From NCBI GenBank assembly GCA_028829895.1, contig CM054181.1, positions 115,849,860 through 115,913,859 of the forward strand: a DNA stretch of 64,000 nucleotides, given 5' to 3'. This DNA comes from Sinotaia quadrata (Eukaryota; Mollusca; Gastropoda; Architaenioglossa; Viviparidae). Positions 1 to 15,300 of this stretch are shown here, one piece after another. Numbering within the stretch: the first letter of the stretch is position 1; each line of letters opens with the position of its first letter. The translations under genes were made by a program, and so were the position numbers. The notes under the pieces were generated by a model. The model was given only the letters and a program-made list of their open reading frames with translations, searched no databases and was not told the origin of the DNA.

Positions 1-303
1 GATAGAGAAACTGGAGCGGGACTTATCGCACAAAGACGACAAAATACGAAATTTGGAAATACGAGGTGAGCCACTTTGTGTACTTATTTAGATCTAACAT
101 AATTTTAACTTTGTGTACTTATTTAGATCTAACATAATTTTATTTACTTTGTGTACTTATTTACATAATATTATCTGTTTGAGTACGTATTTAGATCTAG
201 CATCATATTAACTGCTTTAAGTTCGAGTTCTATCACAAAAATAATTGTATTTTCCCCCTGTAATTATATTTATATTTCATTTTTCACTATATGCATGCAT
301 GTA

Positions 304-338
<35 letters not shown>

Positions 339-3300
339 AGTAAACGGATAGTAAATGATGTGTGTTCCTTAAAGAGTGAACGTGCGTGGGATGCGTGTGT
401 TTAATTTTGTGTTTTTATCAGTGTGTGTGTGTGTGTATGCGTGCGTGCGCGCGCGCTTCGTTTTGGTGGAGGAGGGGGAGTTTACAGAATCCCATAGTAA
501 TGCTGCTTCGTACGAAAAGAAAATCCTATTTAAGACTTTGGTGTCATTAATTTCAGCATATCCCAAGAGATGGCAGCATAGGGTGACTAGAGGGTTCCAA
601 GAATTTTGAATATAAACGTTTTTAATACTCCTAAACAGTTAATTAAGTATTATATTATGTTTTTCGGATAGATTCAATTTTATTCAAATCCAGCTTGTAT
701 TGAGTGCATTTCGAATTGACTTTAAGATATTATCCTATATAAGTGCTTTGAAACAGAGTACTGTTGAACAGTTTTAACTTTTTATCTCCCTGTTTACAGA
801 AATATATCTTGTTGGATACAATAATAAATTTATCTCCTCGTTTACAGGGAAACTGTGTATCTTATGTTGGATACAATAATAAATATATCCCCTTGTTTAC
901 AGGGAAACTGTGTCTTATGTTGGATACAATAATAAATATATCCCCTTGTTTACAGGGGAACTGTGTATCTTATGTTGGATACAATAATAAATGTATCCCC
1001 TTGTTTATAGGGAAACTGAATATCTTTTGCTGGATCCAAATACACAGTTACAGGGAAACAGAATATCTTTTGTTGAATATAATAACAGAATTATTTCCCT
1101 GTTTACATGGAAAGTAAATCTCACTTTTTGAATACAGTCAGTTGACGCTCCGTTTATTGGGGAAATGAATTATTTTGCTGCATACAAATTTCTGGACTAT
1201 CTTTAATTTATGCGAGGTCCAAAATTACCAGGAAGATGTACACTTTAAAAAAATGTCATGAACTTGCCGGAAAGATTTTGATCATCTCCATTAATTAAAT
1301 ATACTTTCACCCTTACTTTCTACTCCTCAGCTTCCGAAGTGGAAAAAGCAGAACTGACCTTGGAGTTGACAAGACGCAACCTGGAAAGCAGTCAGTAAGT
1401 GCTCTCTGACAAGATGTCTAAAAATAGAACTCAAGGACTGTACATTAAAGAGTTCACTAGCAATAACTTGTAAACAGAGATCAAGAATTGTGAATTAAAA
1501 GATTTCACTTGTAGTAACTTGTAAATAGAAATAAGGATTATGAATTAAAATCATTCACTAGTACTAAATTATAAACAGACCTAAGGATTGTGAATTAAAG
1601 ACGTCACTAATACTAACTTGTAGACAGAGTGAGAATTATACATTAAAGACGTCATTAGTACTAGTAGCGTAAATAGAAGTAAGGATTGTATTTTAACTAA
1701 CTTGTCAAGATGTCATTAGCATCAACTTGAAAACAGATTAAGAATAATACATTAAAAGTCGTCACTACCACTAACTTTAACATCATAAAAATCTTGTTAG
1801 CATAGTTTTTATTTCGTCCAGTTCAATATTTCCCAGCCACGTGTCACAGACTTGTGTGTGTCGATGAGTGATTAATTTCAAAGAAATCTGTCAAAAATTG
1901 GTTGACCTCCTTCCTGTATTCATTGATTTAATAATGATCGGGTGTTCTTATACACCTAAGGAGAGTCTAGTTTTTTATTCACAAGTTACAAGTCTGTTGT
2001 AGCGTTACATTGGCTATCTCTTTTATTCACAAGTATATACAAAAAAAAAGATGGCCAAAGTAATGCTACAACAGACTTGTGTAACTCGTAGATAAAAGAT
2101 GGTCAATGTAACGCTACAACAGACTTGTAACTCGTGAATAAAAACGGGATGGCCAATGTAACGCTACAACAGACTTGTATGTGGGAGAGATAGTGGGTGG
2201 ATGGGAGCTCGCTAAATATCGACACAAAAAGATGGTTTCTATCTTTTCCTTTAGTAAAAAGTTTTCCACCTACGGAAGTATTTTTTGTCTTTAATGTTGT
2301 GGAAGAGAGAAAACGTTTACAACGCCCGGGCATATCCGCCAAGTGGTGTCTGAAATTATTCTCATGAACAGTGCCAAAATTATTGCAATAAGTAATTCCT
2401 TGCAAGTGTAGGCTGTAAAGTAAACAGCTTGGGTATAAAAAAAGTGTTTTGCTTCCCTTTCAGGCAAGAATGCAGGGCTAAAGAAGGTGAAATCCGGAGA
2501 TTGACTGACAAGCATGACAAAATATGCTTAGACCTTGAGGTCAGTGGCCGATTGAAAAACAAGCATTTAGATCTAGAATAGAGTTTTGAAAACATGCATT
2601 TAGATCTAGAGGTCAGTAGAAGTTTGAAAAACATGATTAGGTCTAGAAGTCAGTAGAAGTTTGAAAACATGCATTTAGATCTAGAATAGGTCAGTAGAAG
2701 TTTGAAAAACATGATTAGGTCTAGAAGTCAGTAGAAGTTTGAAAACATGCATTTATATCTAGAATAGAGGTTTGATAACATACATTTAGATCTAGAGGTC
2801 AGTAGAAGTTTGAAAAACATGATTAGGTCTAGAAGTCAGTAGAAGTTTGAAAACATGCATTTAGAAGTTTGGAAAAACATGATTAGGTCTAGAAGTCAGT
2901 AGAAGTTTGAAAACATGCATTTAGAAGTTTGAAAAACATGATTAGGTCTAGAAGTCAGTAGAAGTTTGAAAACATGCATTTAGAAGTTTGGAAAAACATG
3001 CTGAGATCTAGAGTCAGTAGGCGTTTGAAAGCATGCATTTAGATCTAGAAATAAAACAGGTATGAGATAATACTTGCACAAGTACGGAGTTGGCAAAATT
3101 ACACTTGTACTTTTGAACTGAATAATGATATTCCCTTCTTATGGCCTTCCAAATTAATTTATTTATTAATCATAGATATCTCTATATTCACATTTATATC
3201 TATCCATGTTTTCAGACTGCAAACAAGAAAATTTCAGAACTTGAAAAGAAAATAGAGGATCTGAAGATTCAAGTCCGACATGAACTTATGAAGAATGAAA

Positions 3301-6300
3301 ATATTGAGCAGGTATGTGTAATGTGTGCTTCTGTTTTCTCATATATACTTCTGATTTCTCATTCACTTTCCTCCTCTCTCATTTCCCACTTTCTCTCATG
3401 CATACATACTTTGCATTTATTCATACATACAAAACATAAACGCCACAAATCTAATGACACATGTTTGCAGATATATTTCAACAAATAATTGCACATGACA
3501 CACATGCAGACTAACATTTATACAAACATGCTTACATACACACACATCACCCATCTGTGAAATCAGCTAAAATTGGAAGCAAACTCCACAAAACTTTACA
3601 TAAACTTAGACACACACAAATACTTAAACAAATGTCATTTATTTCTGATATTAAAAGGAATGGAAAAGATGTTCTGATTGAACAATCTGAAAATCTGTGC
3701 CTGAGACTGGACATGCCCAAACATTTGTGCAAAACATTATTTATCTATTGGTGGAGTATCTTTTAGATAGTTGCGCAAGATATAGGTGACTATAGAGAAC
3801 ATATTGGAGGAGAGCACCTGTTAGAGGATAGATTTAAAGACTGGTGGAGTGGATTTACAGGAAGTATGTCTTGTACTAATGATTAAGACTAAGAGAAACA
3901 AACATCAGATGAGGATTAAGGAGTCTATTGCTGATTTGATGATTGTGAAAGTGGTAACTTGGAGATAACAGCAAAATATTTGCATAGCATCAGTGATTGA
4001 ATAAGAAATTATAGACAGTCTAATTATGGCATTCAGAAATTGATGTTTACAAAGTGCTTTTCCCAGTTATCTGTAATTACACATATTTTTTTCCTCCAGG
4101 GTCTGGAAACAATTCCACACTTAAAAGATGACATTCGGGAAAGAGACAAGAAAATACTTGAACTTCAGAAAGAGATGGACCAAAAGACAGCCTTGTTAAA
4201 TGCTTCCCGAAAAGCTGTGAGAGACTACATAGACAAAATACGAGTATGTTTCCATTAAGATTTGGCCTTTTAATTTAAACAAGCTTTACTCTTAGCAATG
4301 TAGATGGTTATATCATGCATGCATGCAAGGTAGATCTACGTTTTCTGTGCATTTACATTTTCAGCCACGTGTCACAGACTTGTGTGTGTCGATGAGTGAT
4401 TAATTTCAAAGTTTATGAAAACAATATTTACCCTTAAAAATTTCTCTCACAATCATGGTACATTGTAAGCTGTTGATAAGTTTCCTTTCGTAGATTTTAA
4501 CTTGTTTTCTTATATTTCAAAATAGGATTTTGTTTCCATTAACATTTAACATTTTCTTTAAATATGTTTGCGGTTCTCATGGTGAGCAAGATGTATCTGC
4601 ATAGAAATCCATAACATTAATTTGATTCTGTTTTCAACATTGCAAAGGAAGAGTGTATTTTCTTTGACATGCATGTAATCTCCTTCTATTGATGCAAAAT
4701 TGGAATGTGTTTCTGTAACATTTGAGTAAGTGAATCTCTAATAACACAAGACATAAGTAAATCTCAATGAATATTTGACATTATAATTCTTAAACATTAT
4801 TTTAAAAGAAATACAAGTAATTCTCAAAATTACTTGTTTTTTTTTTTTAAATAATGTTTAAGATTTATAGGACAAAGTAAATTTCTGTGAATATTTGACA
4901 CATTAATTCTCAAGCAATAAGACAAATTAAATTTCAATGAACTAATTGACACATGAATTCTCAAGCAATTGGACAAAGTAAATTTCAGGTGACTGTTTGA
5001 CACTATAATTCTCGAGCAATATTACAAGATACAAATAAATTTAAGTGATTATTTGTAATTCTCAAGCAATATTACAAGATATAAATAAATTTTAGTGATT
5101 ATCTGTAATTCTCTAGAAATATTACAAGATACAAGTAAATTTCAATAAATTTTTACACCTATAATTCTCAGGTATTATTGCAAGATAAAGTAAATTTCTA
5201 TGAACATTTGATACTTTAAATTCTCAAGCAATATTTAAAGATACAAGTAAACTTTCAGTGAACATTTGACACTATAATTCTCAAGCTGCGTTACAAGATA
5301 AGTAAATTTCCATTAGCGTTTGGCTTTGATTCTGTTGCAGTGTAAGAAGTAAGCATATTTCAAATAGCACTTGACCCTGTGATTATCTAGCAATTCAAGA
5401 CACAAGTGCATTTGACTAAGAATATCTATCAAGAAACTATCTTACAAGAAACACAATTATTCATAAATTAATATTTTGTTAGACAAGAATCATGTGGTGT
5501 GGGGGTGGGAGGGCCATAAGGTGAAATGTTGCTTTTGAAGTGTGATTACGGAAATTCATCTTTTAGGAGCAAGATTACAGTAATTTATCTTTTAGGAACA
5601 TGATTACTGAAAAACAACATTTTGGAGTGTGATTACAAAAGTGTTGGAGTGTGATTATAGAAATGCATTTTGGAAGGTAATAACATAAATTCAACTCTTT
5701 GGAGTATGACCTCAGAAATTCAGCTTTGTGGAGTAATGTGATTACAGAAATGAAACATTTTGGAGTGTGACAACAGAAACAGCATTTTGGAGTGATTACA
5801 GAAATACAACATTTTGGGGTATGATAACAGAAATGCAACTTTTGAGAGTGTGATTACAGAAACACAGCATTTTGGAGTGTGATTACATAAATGTAACTTT
5901 TGGGAATGTAATTGCAGCAGTTCAGTTTGTAGGAGTATGATTATAGATCAGAACAGCTCCTCCAGCTTCTAGTGTGTTATATGTGCATTCTGTTGCATTT
6001 CTTTTATAAAGTTTTATAGAATTTTCTTTTCCTTTTTAAAAGCATATAATTCTTATTCAACTAAAAGAAAAAACAAACATATTTCCCAAGTTTAATTTGT
6101 TCTCTCTCTCTCTCTCTCTGATTCAGGACCTTGAGTGTGATGAGGCAATGAAAGAGAATTTGCAAAAAGAGTTGGAACTGACACAATGTGAGGTGACCAC
6201 GCTTAAACACCTTATGTCTGGCAAAGATTCCCTGCTTCTTTCCAAGTGTCAAGCATTGGACCAAGCCAGAGTGTGTATAAGTGTAAGCCATACCCTCATT

Positions 6301-9300
6301 AAAACTTTGCTGTCCGCCATTTTGAAGTTATTTCATCAGCAAAACATTGCTTTGTTCACCATTTGAAGTTTTCAATGAAATCAAATCATTGATCAAATAA
6401 ATTGTTTTGTAAATTTATCATTTGACTTGAGAAGAAAAATCAAACAAATTTCATAAGGTAAACATTACTGCATGCTTTTTTTTTCCACAAAATATTGCCT
6501 GTTAAATTTAAGACGTACATCAAAACATGATCAGCTTTCTCTTTTTACTTAACCTATTCACTACCTTGATGCATTCTCCTTTGTTTTCTCCTAGTTATTT
6601 GCATTTCTTCCATCATGTGCAGCTAATTTCTTTTATTTATCTTCATCTCTCCCCTTTACTAGCCATTCTCTGTTATTTGTGTATTTTTTAAAAAGATTTT
6701 TAGAAATTATTTTAAAATCATTCTGTGAACCCTAGCTCTATAACTTTTAATACACTCATGATTAACAAGATTTAAAAAAAAAAAACTACATGCCCACAAA
6801 TAACAACTAGTCAGTAAAACTGCAGAGTTCAAGTATTGTCAAGAACTTAACAAAAACATTGCTTAGAAAATAATGCAACTACACATTACAATTTCTCTAT
6901 CATTGGGAATCGAATTTGGAAAATAATGTAACAGTGAGTAATAGTATCTTTGTCATAGGAAAGAGAATCCACAAAACATAGCTGCATATAAAAGTATCCA
7001 TGTCATAGGGAAAAGCAGTGAAAAGTTAATGTAACTGCAAATAACAATGCCCTGTCATAGGAAGCGAATCCAGAAAATAAGTGAACACTCCCCTTTCACA
7101 CATTCACTGATTTTAATGCAAAGTGGTTTTGTATTAACATGTTTACGAGTTGTTTGTACATTCTTTAGCATGTTTACAATTGTATGTAGTTCTTCATCAT
7201 GTTTATTATATATATAGTAAAACACATTTACTCTGCTATGATGTTCTTTATAACACATTTATGGCACTCTGCTATGGTGTTCTTTATAACACTTTTAGCA
7301 TATTTTAAGAACTTAGTCTTTTATCACAGAAACTATTCTTGAAGTTCTTCATCACGTTTCTTGTATAATTATATTTATTGCATATTTTTACATATTATTA
7401 CAGTTTATGATCAACCTACCCATTTTCTTAGTTTAAAACTAATAATATGTACAGGTTAATATGCCTGTAGAATCTCACAGTCAGCATTACTTAAATGAAC
7501 TTTGTTTTGTATTTATTTCAGAATTTGGAATACTTTTCAGAGGATTCTAAAATATTTACTTATTTGCCAACACAAAAATAAAATCCTGTTAACAGGCAGT
7601 TTGGGGCAAGTTCTCTCTGTCTGTTCATCTGTATCTTTACCCTTTCATATAAACACCTTCAGAATGTGCTAATTTTAACTTTGAAGTATTTTCAATATAT
7701 GAAACAGGAGATCATTGACACTCTGCCCAAAACTCAAAATGAGAATGAAAAGTTAAGGCAGATACAGAAGATACTGACCAGACTTTCAAGTATTCCTTCT
7801 GATGGGCAACTCCACAAGAGTGAAGCCATTGGGTAAGTCATTACTAACAAAGGAGGAAACTGTAAGATTTCATTATTTGGTTTGCTTGGCTGATGATATT
7901 CAAAACAAAGAAAATAACTCCTGAACAACTGAACACCAGTTGTTTTTGACAATATCTGCAACATGGGTTTTGATTTCTGCAAAATGTATGTTGTTACTGA
8001 TGACTGTATTAGATCTGCAAAGTATATGTTTGTTAACTGATGACTGTATTAGTTCTGCAAAGTGTATGTTTATTATTTTTTACTGTATTAGGTCTGCAAA
8101 GTGTATGTTTGTTACTGATAACTGTATTAGGTCTGCAAAGTGCTAAGAATAGCTTTCCTTTTTTCTCTTTCTCTGCTTATTTAGAAATGATACAAATAAA
8201 AATGTTGGAAGCTGCCAGCATAGATCTGTACCAGGCACACAGGCTAACCACAAACTTCAGGTTGGTTAAGAATCATTTCTTTCTAAATTTAATCTACTAT
8301 TTCAGCTGTGTGAAACAGTCCTTCATACACTGAGATGATTTTGGCCAGCTAGTTAAAAGTAATAAATGCCAGCTCTAAATATTGATTAAAGGGCGACTAT
8401 TCCCTCTTGGTGGCAAAATATGTGTTGCATTACTTCAGCTTAATAGTTTAATACAAGTTGTATGTTCACATAAACATTTATGTTTTACATTAATTAGTGT
8501 CATTGTCTGAACTGTCTGGACCTCATCTCTGTTTTATGTTGAAATCAGTATCGGAAATGGATTTTAAAAAATAATCTTCATTTAATGGGACCTGGATAAT
8601 GAATTAATAAATAATGCTACATTTAAGTGTCAAATGATGCATTTTTGTATTCTTAGTAACTGATATTGCTTCTGAATGGTCTGTATTCAGACCATGTGCA
8701 ATGCATGGATGAATTACGTTTTGTTGAGAATTATTGAAATGATCTGATTAAATTATTGAGGATTATGCAAGGCTTGATTTTAGATTTAAATTTGCAGAAT
8801 GTTTATTGCTAAATGCCAGATAGAGGGGAATGGAAATGGAAATAAGATGAAATACTCAAGTTTTACAATATATATATATATATATATATAGTGCAAAACC
8901 CACACAAGCTGGAAATGCTTTGCATGATAGCTGAATTAAATCAAACATACACTGAATATTTAATTTCAGAGCCATTGCCCCAGTGGATATTTTGATATAT
9001 ATGGTAGGAAAAGTGTTTTGTAAAAAATTTTCTGTAAGATTTTGTTCTGATATTCATAAACCCATTTCATTAAGCAAGTATAATGAGAACATGGAAGGAC
9101 ACACAAATACTCTGTTTTAGAAGATAGTTCATTGGCATTTGCATTAGAACAAGCATGGACAATGCGGTTGTGAAAGGCCATACAGATATTGAAGACATTT
9201 AAAAGAAAAGCAGAATCACAAGAAAAATGAATTTGTAAAAGTTCACACAGAATCACTAAATGTACTTCATTGGTAGATGTGCATTAGGATAGGTAAAAGA

Positions 9301-12300
9301 ATCACTGAATGAACTTCATTGGTAGATGTGCATTAGGATAGGTAAAGATAATGAGGTTGTGAAAGGCCACATAGATACTTTATCAAATGTAATTCATTGG
9401 CAGGTCTAAGATTAAGATGTATAAAGTTAGCGAAAAGTCACACAAATGCTATGTAGAAGATGTTTCATTGACAGATATTTCTTTATCATAGATACCACTG
9501 TTGAAGTTGCTTTTTTTTTTGTTGTTGTTGTATAGTTTGTAGTTGTTGCGATTTCTTATTATACATTATAATGAACATTCTGCCCTTTTCCGTATTTAAA
9601 AACTGATAATACATATTTGAAGCTTAATATATCTGCAGAATTTTTCACTTAATATTAGCTTAATGTTCTTTTTATAGCACGTTTGTTCTGATTATTGGAT
9701 TTATTTCAGTCTTTCGAATACATTTTATTAGGAGAGCTAAGGATAATGAAGGCCACCTAGACATTCAGTGGAAAATACTATGTTTTTAAAACAGCTGAGT
9801 CATCAGAATAATGGGGTTGTGGAAGGCCACAGAGATACTCTATAGATGGTATTACATTTAACAAAAGCAGAACAGCACTCTGCACTAATGACTTTTATTG
9901 TTGTATATATGAACAGCTCAGGACAAAGAAAACAAGTCGTTTAATGTGCTTTGGTCTTTTAACATAAAGGATTTATGCACCGTCACTATTTTTTTGTAGG
10001 AATATTGTCTTCAGTATTATAAATGTGCAGAACACATTCATTGGAATAATTTTAATTTGTCAATTTTTTTCCTGAAGGAAACAGAATATGGGATTTCAGT
10101 TGATACAGTTCCATTCAACCGTCCAAATGGTGATATGCACGCCTACCAGCAATACTTGCAGGATTCAAATCAGGTCAGAACCAGCACCCCAACACAAACG
10201 GCAGTAGTTCGACCTGTTTGTAGAAGTGCCTCTGTAAATCATGCACAACCTCAAGGCAGCTGTCAGAACCTGCGGATTTCTGGCCACTCCAAACACAAGC
10301 AAACTGTGAACAGACCGAACACCGCAAATGTGTACAAATCCGATTCATATGCAGGAACACGATTTACCCCATCTTTGGATTACCCCCTTGGCAATCTCAA
10401 CAGTCTCCTCAACTGTCTCCACAGACCAGCAAAGCTTAAACCCCGTCCTTTCTCTGCTTTGGTTTCTTCCCAGCATGTTGTGGATTTGAACAGCAATGAA
10501 GATTCACAGCACACTGACAGTGAAGTGAGCAGCAAAGATGAACATTTACTTGAAAAAGCACAGCTATCTGCTCAACAAAAAGATGAAATTCTTGCTTCTG
10601 CCATTAACATCGGGGACAGAGTAACATTCAGTATACCACAAAAGCCTCCGCGCTACGGAAAGAAGAAAAGTGAGTTTGTTGAATTAAGTGGATAATTAAG
10701 CTTTGTAATTATTTATTTATAATCCTAATAACCTTTGACATATTCATGAAGTTTCAAAATTTAAAACAATCAGCAGAGCCTTATCTGATGCATAAAGCTC
10801 CAAACTATAAATTTATTTTCTCAAGTTAATATCTAACAATTGTAGTATGGAATTCTTCGGTGCTTTTGTAAAAGAAAAGTATTTATGATATTTTTCTAAG
10901 TTATATCTACAAAAATAAAATAATCATATTATTTTTCCTAAGTAAGAAATTAAAGGTAGCAATCAAAAACAATAGTTTTACAGTATATTGCTTTATTAAA
11001 TTTTTTTTGTGTAAATCATTACTGTATTATATACCCTATTACAATACTTTATGAAATTCTCTATAGAAAACATTGCTACTGTTATACTTTTTCTTGTGTA
11101 TTATGGTACTTACACCTATTACATTAACGTATGACACTTTCTCTCATTACATTATTTCATGATGCTTTATATTATTACATTAACTTTGACACTTTCTCTC
11201 ATTACATTATTTCATGATGCTTTATATTATTATATTAACTTTGAAACTTTGACACTTTCTCCCATTACATCACTTTATGATACTTTCTCCCATTACATTA
11301 CTTTATGATATTTTCTTCTGTTGCATTGTGATATTTTACGGAACATTACTTTATCTTATACTTTATTAAAGTACACAATTTCACAAGGGAAATAAGGAGA
11401 AAAAAAGTTGGTAATAAAAATATTTATCATTAAATAAAAATATAATCAATTCTAGCATCATTTGATGAAATCTTGCGTTTATTGTTTCAGATAAACCTGT
11501 CCTTTACAGAATGGAATTGTAAGAAATATGATAATAGATTTTTTTAGCAAAATGTTATTATATCATTATTGTTTCAGATAACCTAACCTATATATAAACA
11601 CTAAAGAATATGATAAGATTCTAGTATTATGTAATTACATCATTGCTGTTTCAGACAAACCTGTCCTGTACACAGGCATTGTAAAATACATTGGACAATT
11701 AGACAGTGAGCATTGTGATGCTCGAACCTATGTGGGACTTCGACTTGATGAACCAAGCAAGTTTTGACTTTTTTTTTTAACTGCATCTATTCTTAAGTTA
11801 TGTATTGAAAATCCTATGTTAGTTTTAAATTGTTAAGCAAATTATGACAAGCCCCTATTCCCCAATACACATTTCTACTAGGAGCCATGGTGTGACTTTC
11901 TACTAGGAGTTGTGATGTGGCTTTCTACTGGGAGCCATAATATGACTTTGTACTAGGAGCCATTTGTGACTTTCTACTAGGAGATTCTTCTCTCAGCAGC
12001 TAATATATTCATTCATACTGATCCCAACATTTGGAGAATAATATTTGCACTGATTCTGATGCACACAGCCAAGCAGTCACACATGTATGGGTCAGTAAAA
12101 AGATGAACTATTGAAGAAGTCTCAGTACTGTTGACCGAGTATAATAAAGATCCAAAAACAAATTCCAAATAGCACAGATATTATTCATGCACACTCGCAT
12201 ACACACTGTTCATCCTACAACAATGATTTGCATGATAATAATTATAATAGTTGTTGCTCCTGCTGCAATAAATTATCATGCATAGCAAATACCATTATTT

Positions 12301-15300
12301 GACTTTCTACTATGAGCGATGATATAGTATGCCACTAGTGGCCATGATTTGACTTTCTACAAGGAGCCTTATGTGACTTTCTACTAGAATCCATGATGTG
12401 ACTTTCTACTTGGAGCCATGATAATGTGACTTTCTACTAGGAACCATATGTGACTTTCTACTAGGAGTTGTGATGTGACTTTCTACTAGGAGTCGTGATG
12501 TGACTTTCTACTAAGAGCCATGATACACAGCTTTCTACTGGGAGCTATAATATAACTTTCTTGGGAGCCATAATGTAACTTTCTTGGGAGCCATAATGTA
12601 ACTTTCTTGGGAGCCATAATATAACTTTTTGGGAGCCATAATATAACTTTCTTGGGAGCCATAATGTAACATTCTTGGGAGCCATAATGTAACTTTCTTG
12701 GGAGCCACCATGTTCTCAACAGTACCAGATAAAGTAATAACTATTGAATAATTTTGTTAAATGAACTAAATTCATGATTACCCTGCAATATATATATATA
12801 TAATGAAGGCTAGATTTGCAGTCTGCTAAGCACAGTGTTTTTTTTTTTTTCAAATGTAGGCCTGTCGCTGTCAGCAAATTAGGTCAGCGATTGCTGGCCT
12901 TTGTTAAGGCTCAATGTGAAATTCATGTTATAATGCACAGTGCTATGTTAGAGTGCATGCTTTTATGGTTGTATACTGTTTCAGGAAGTTATTAACTAAG
13001 TTGACATTTGTATTATTTATAGAGGAAATAGTTTATAGTTTGTATTTCGGTGTGCTGGTTTATATTATTTTCTTTGTGTATTTCATGATTTGTGTATGGT
13101 TTCTCCATAGATGAATATATGGTTATTTATTTTATACCTTATCTTTCAAATTATACATTAGGAAAGAGTTGTATTTAAAGGGTATTAAATGTAGTTTCCT
13201 TAGATAATAAAATTATAACACAACTCTATATAGTTTAGAAGTAATTCATATCTAAACCAAAGTAAGACAACACCGAGCATTAGTAAAGTCCTGTTCTAGG
13301 GACGATAGTTGTAGAGTTGTAGGGCTTCTTTGTGCTCATAGTGTATTTGTTTGGCCAGGGTGTATGTTCATTGTTCATTGTAGGCGTGCATTGGAATAAA
13401 GAACTATCTAGCATGAAAGGGGAGAGAATGAGTTTGGCCGACCGATGCAGCTGTGTTGCCAGGAAATAAAAGGTCTCTCATGTAAACACGGTGTTGCATG
13501 TTCAACTCTTGCTATATATATATATATATGATTGTAACTATGTACTATAGGTGGCAATTTTAGGTAAGAAAGTAAATTAAGAATAGTTAAAAAAAATATT
13601 TTATTTATTATGACATAAATGTTAATCGATTTTAATTAATGATGATACTTTAAACATTTGTCTTGCATATAGTTGGTGAACATGATGGAATTTGCAAGGG
13701 AAAGCGCTACATGTTCACCCCTCACAATCATGCCAAGTTCTTCAAGATTCAGGATGTTTCCACAGTATTAAATGTCAAGGTATAATGACAATAATTGTGA
13801 ATACAAATGGCTCCCATGTAAAAGTGATTTGATCCTTTTTAGGATTTTATTAAAAATTGATATCTCTAGTGTTGTAATTAAATCATTGTTGCATTAATCA
13901 TGAAATAAATGTTTAATTTACAGTTTTGCTTATTAATATGTTACTTGCATTAATTTAAACCTAGTTCTTCATATAGCCCCAAGCAAAATACTGGTACTAT
14001 TAAAACTGTAACCATGCAGATCACATGACAATCATTTGCGCAGCTGATAGTTTTATTTAAATGTAACACCAGTGCTTAAAAGGAATTTGTATCCAAAACG
14101 TATATGATTAACTAAACATGGTGAAGTCTATAATTAATTTGAAATTATTTGGCAAAAAACTCACAAATTATTTTATGTACATCAAAGTGAAAACATTATG
14201 TTTACAACCAAAGGAGTTTGCTGCAACAAACTCAGAAATAAAACATGACTGTTTAAGAAATCAAGGACTCTTTCGTTTGTATTACAAGTCACAATTTGAA
14301 GTCAGTGTCTTGTGTTAACTATGCCTTTTACTTTGTATTTACTTACTAGTGACTGGATTATGTATAAAAGAATAAGAAGGGTCCCTTAAGATCATAAATT
14401 GTATTCAGTGATTTAACTTTTGCTTTATTTAAATTTATGGGGTGTCTATCGAGGTTTGTCTTGAAGATAACCATCTTTTGATTTGACTACTATTAAAATA
14501 CTATACATGGACTGCCATGAAAACAAGACTACATATTAGACTACTTTGAATTATACATATATATACTATAGATATGCTTGAAACATGACCTTGAATGATT
14601 TAAATATAGAAATAAACATACATTTGTTTGAAATTTATATAACTCTTATTTATGCTGATATTAGGATAATTATCTATGTCTCTGTGATAATAAAGCTCTC
14701 ATTAACTCATATTTATGCTGTTAGGATAATTATTTCTATACCTCGGAGATAACAAAGGTTACATTAGCTCTTATTTATCTTGTATTGTTAGAACACAGAC
14801 GTGTGTTTGAACTATGCTAGAGTTCATATCAATTTATTCAAATGTCAAAACTAAGAAAAAGCTGCACATTGATATCAATTTTATTTAAAAACTATACAAG
14901 AAATTATGTTTTAGAAGAAAAACAATCATGCATACATGAAAACAAACGGTATAATTTTAGCTCGGTGAGACATAATCTCTTGCATCAGATTACTTATCTA
15001 GAGTAGAAACATTTTTTAATTTCCCAAAGCCTAACATTATTGCTGTTTCAAATTTTAGATATTTTGGCCTTGCAACTTTTCTTTTGCATAAAGCTGACTT
15101 TTCTGTGATGCTCATCAAATGATAAAATAATGTTTTATCATGTTCATAGCCAAGATAATAATAGTAAAAATCTTTTGCCACAAATAAGACAAGGTAGAGA
15201 GAAAATCCTTGCTTAAACAAAAAGGATTTATACCAATTATGAAAGAAGCAGTAATGGTTGCTTTAAGATTCCTTACCCATCATGTTGATGTGGGTGTCTT

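Noticed and set aside
764..1117. 117-residue open frame
   Set aside because: It reads a minisatellite in an intron; it has no homology or splice context.
12486..12719. 77-residue repetitive frame on the minus strand
   Set aside because: It is translation of the GGGAGCCATAAT minisatellite.
12830..13520. Possible retroposon ending in a TA microsatellite
   Set aside because: The GC-richer stretch in intron 10 of the CAP-Gly gene ends at a (TA)n run, but I could not find termini, a promoter box or a second copy.
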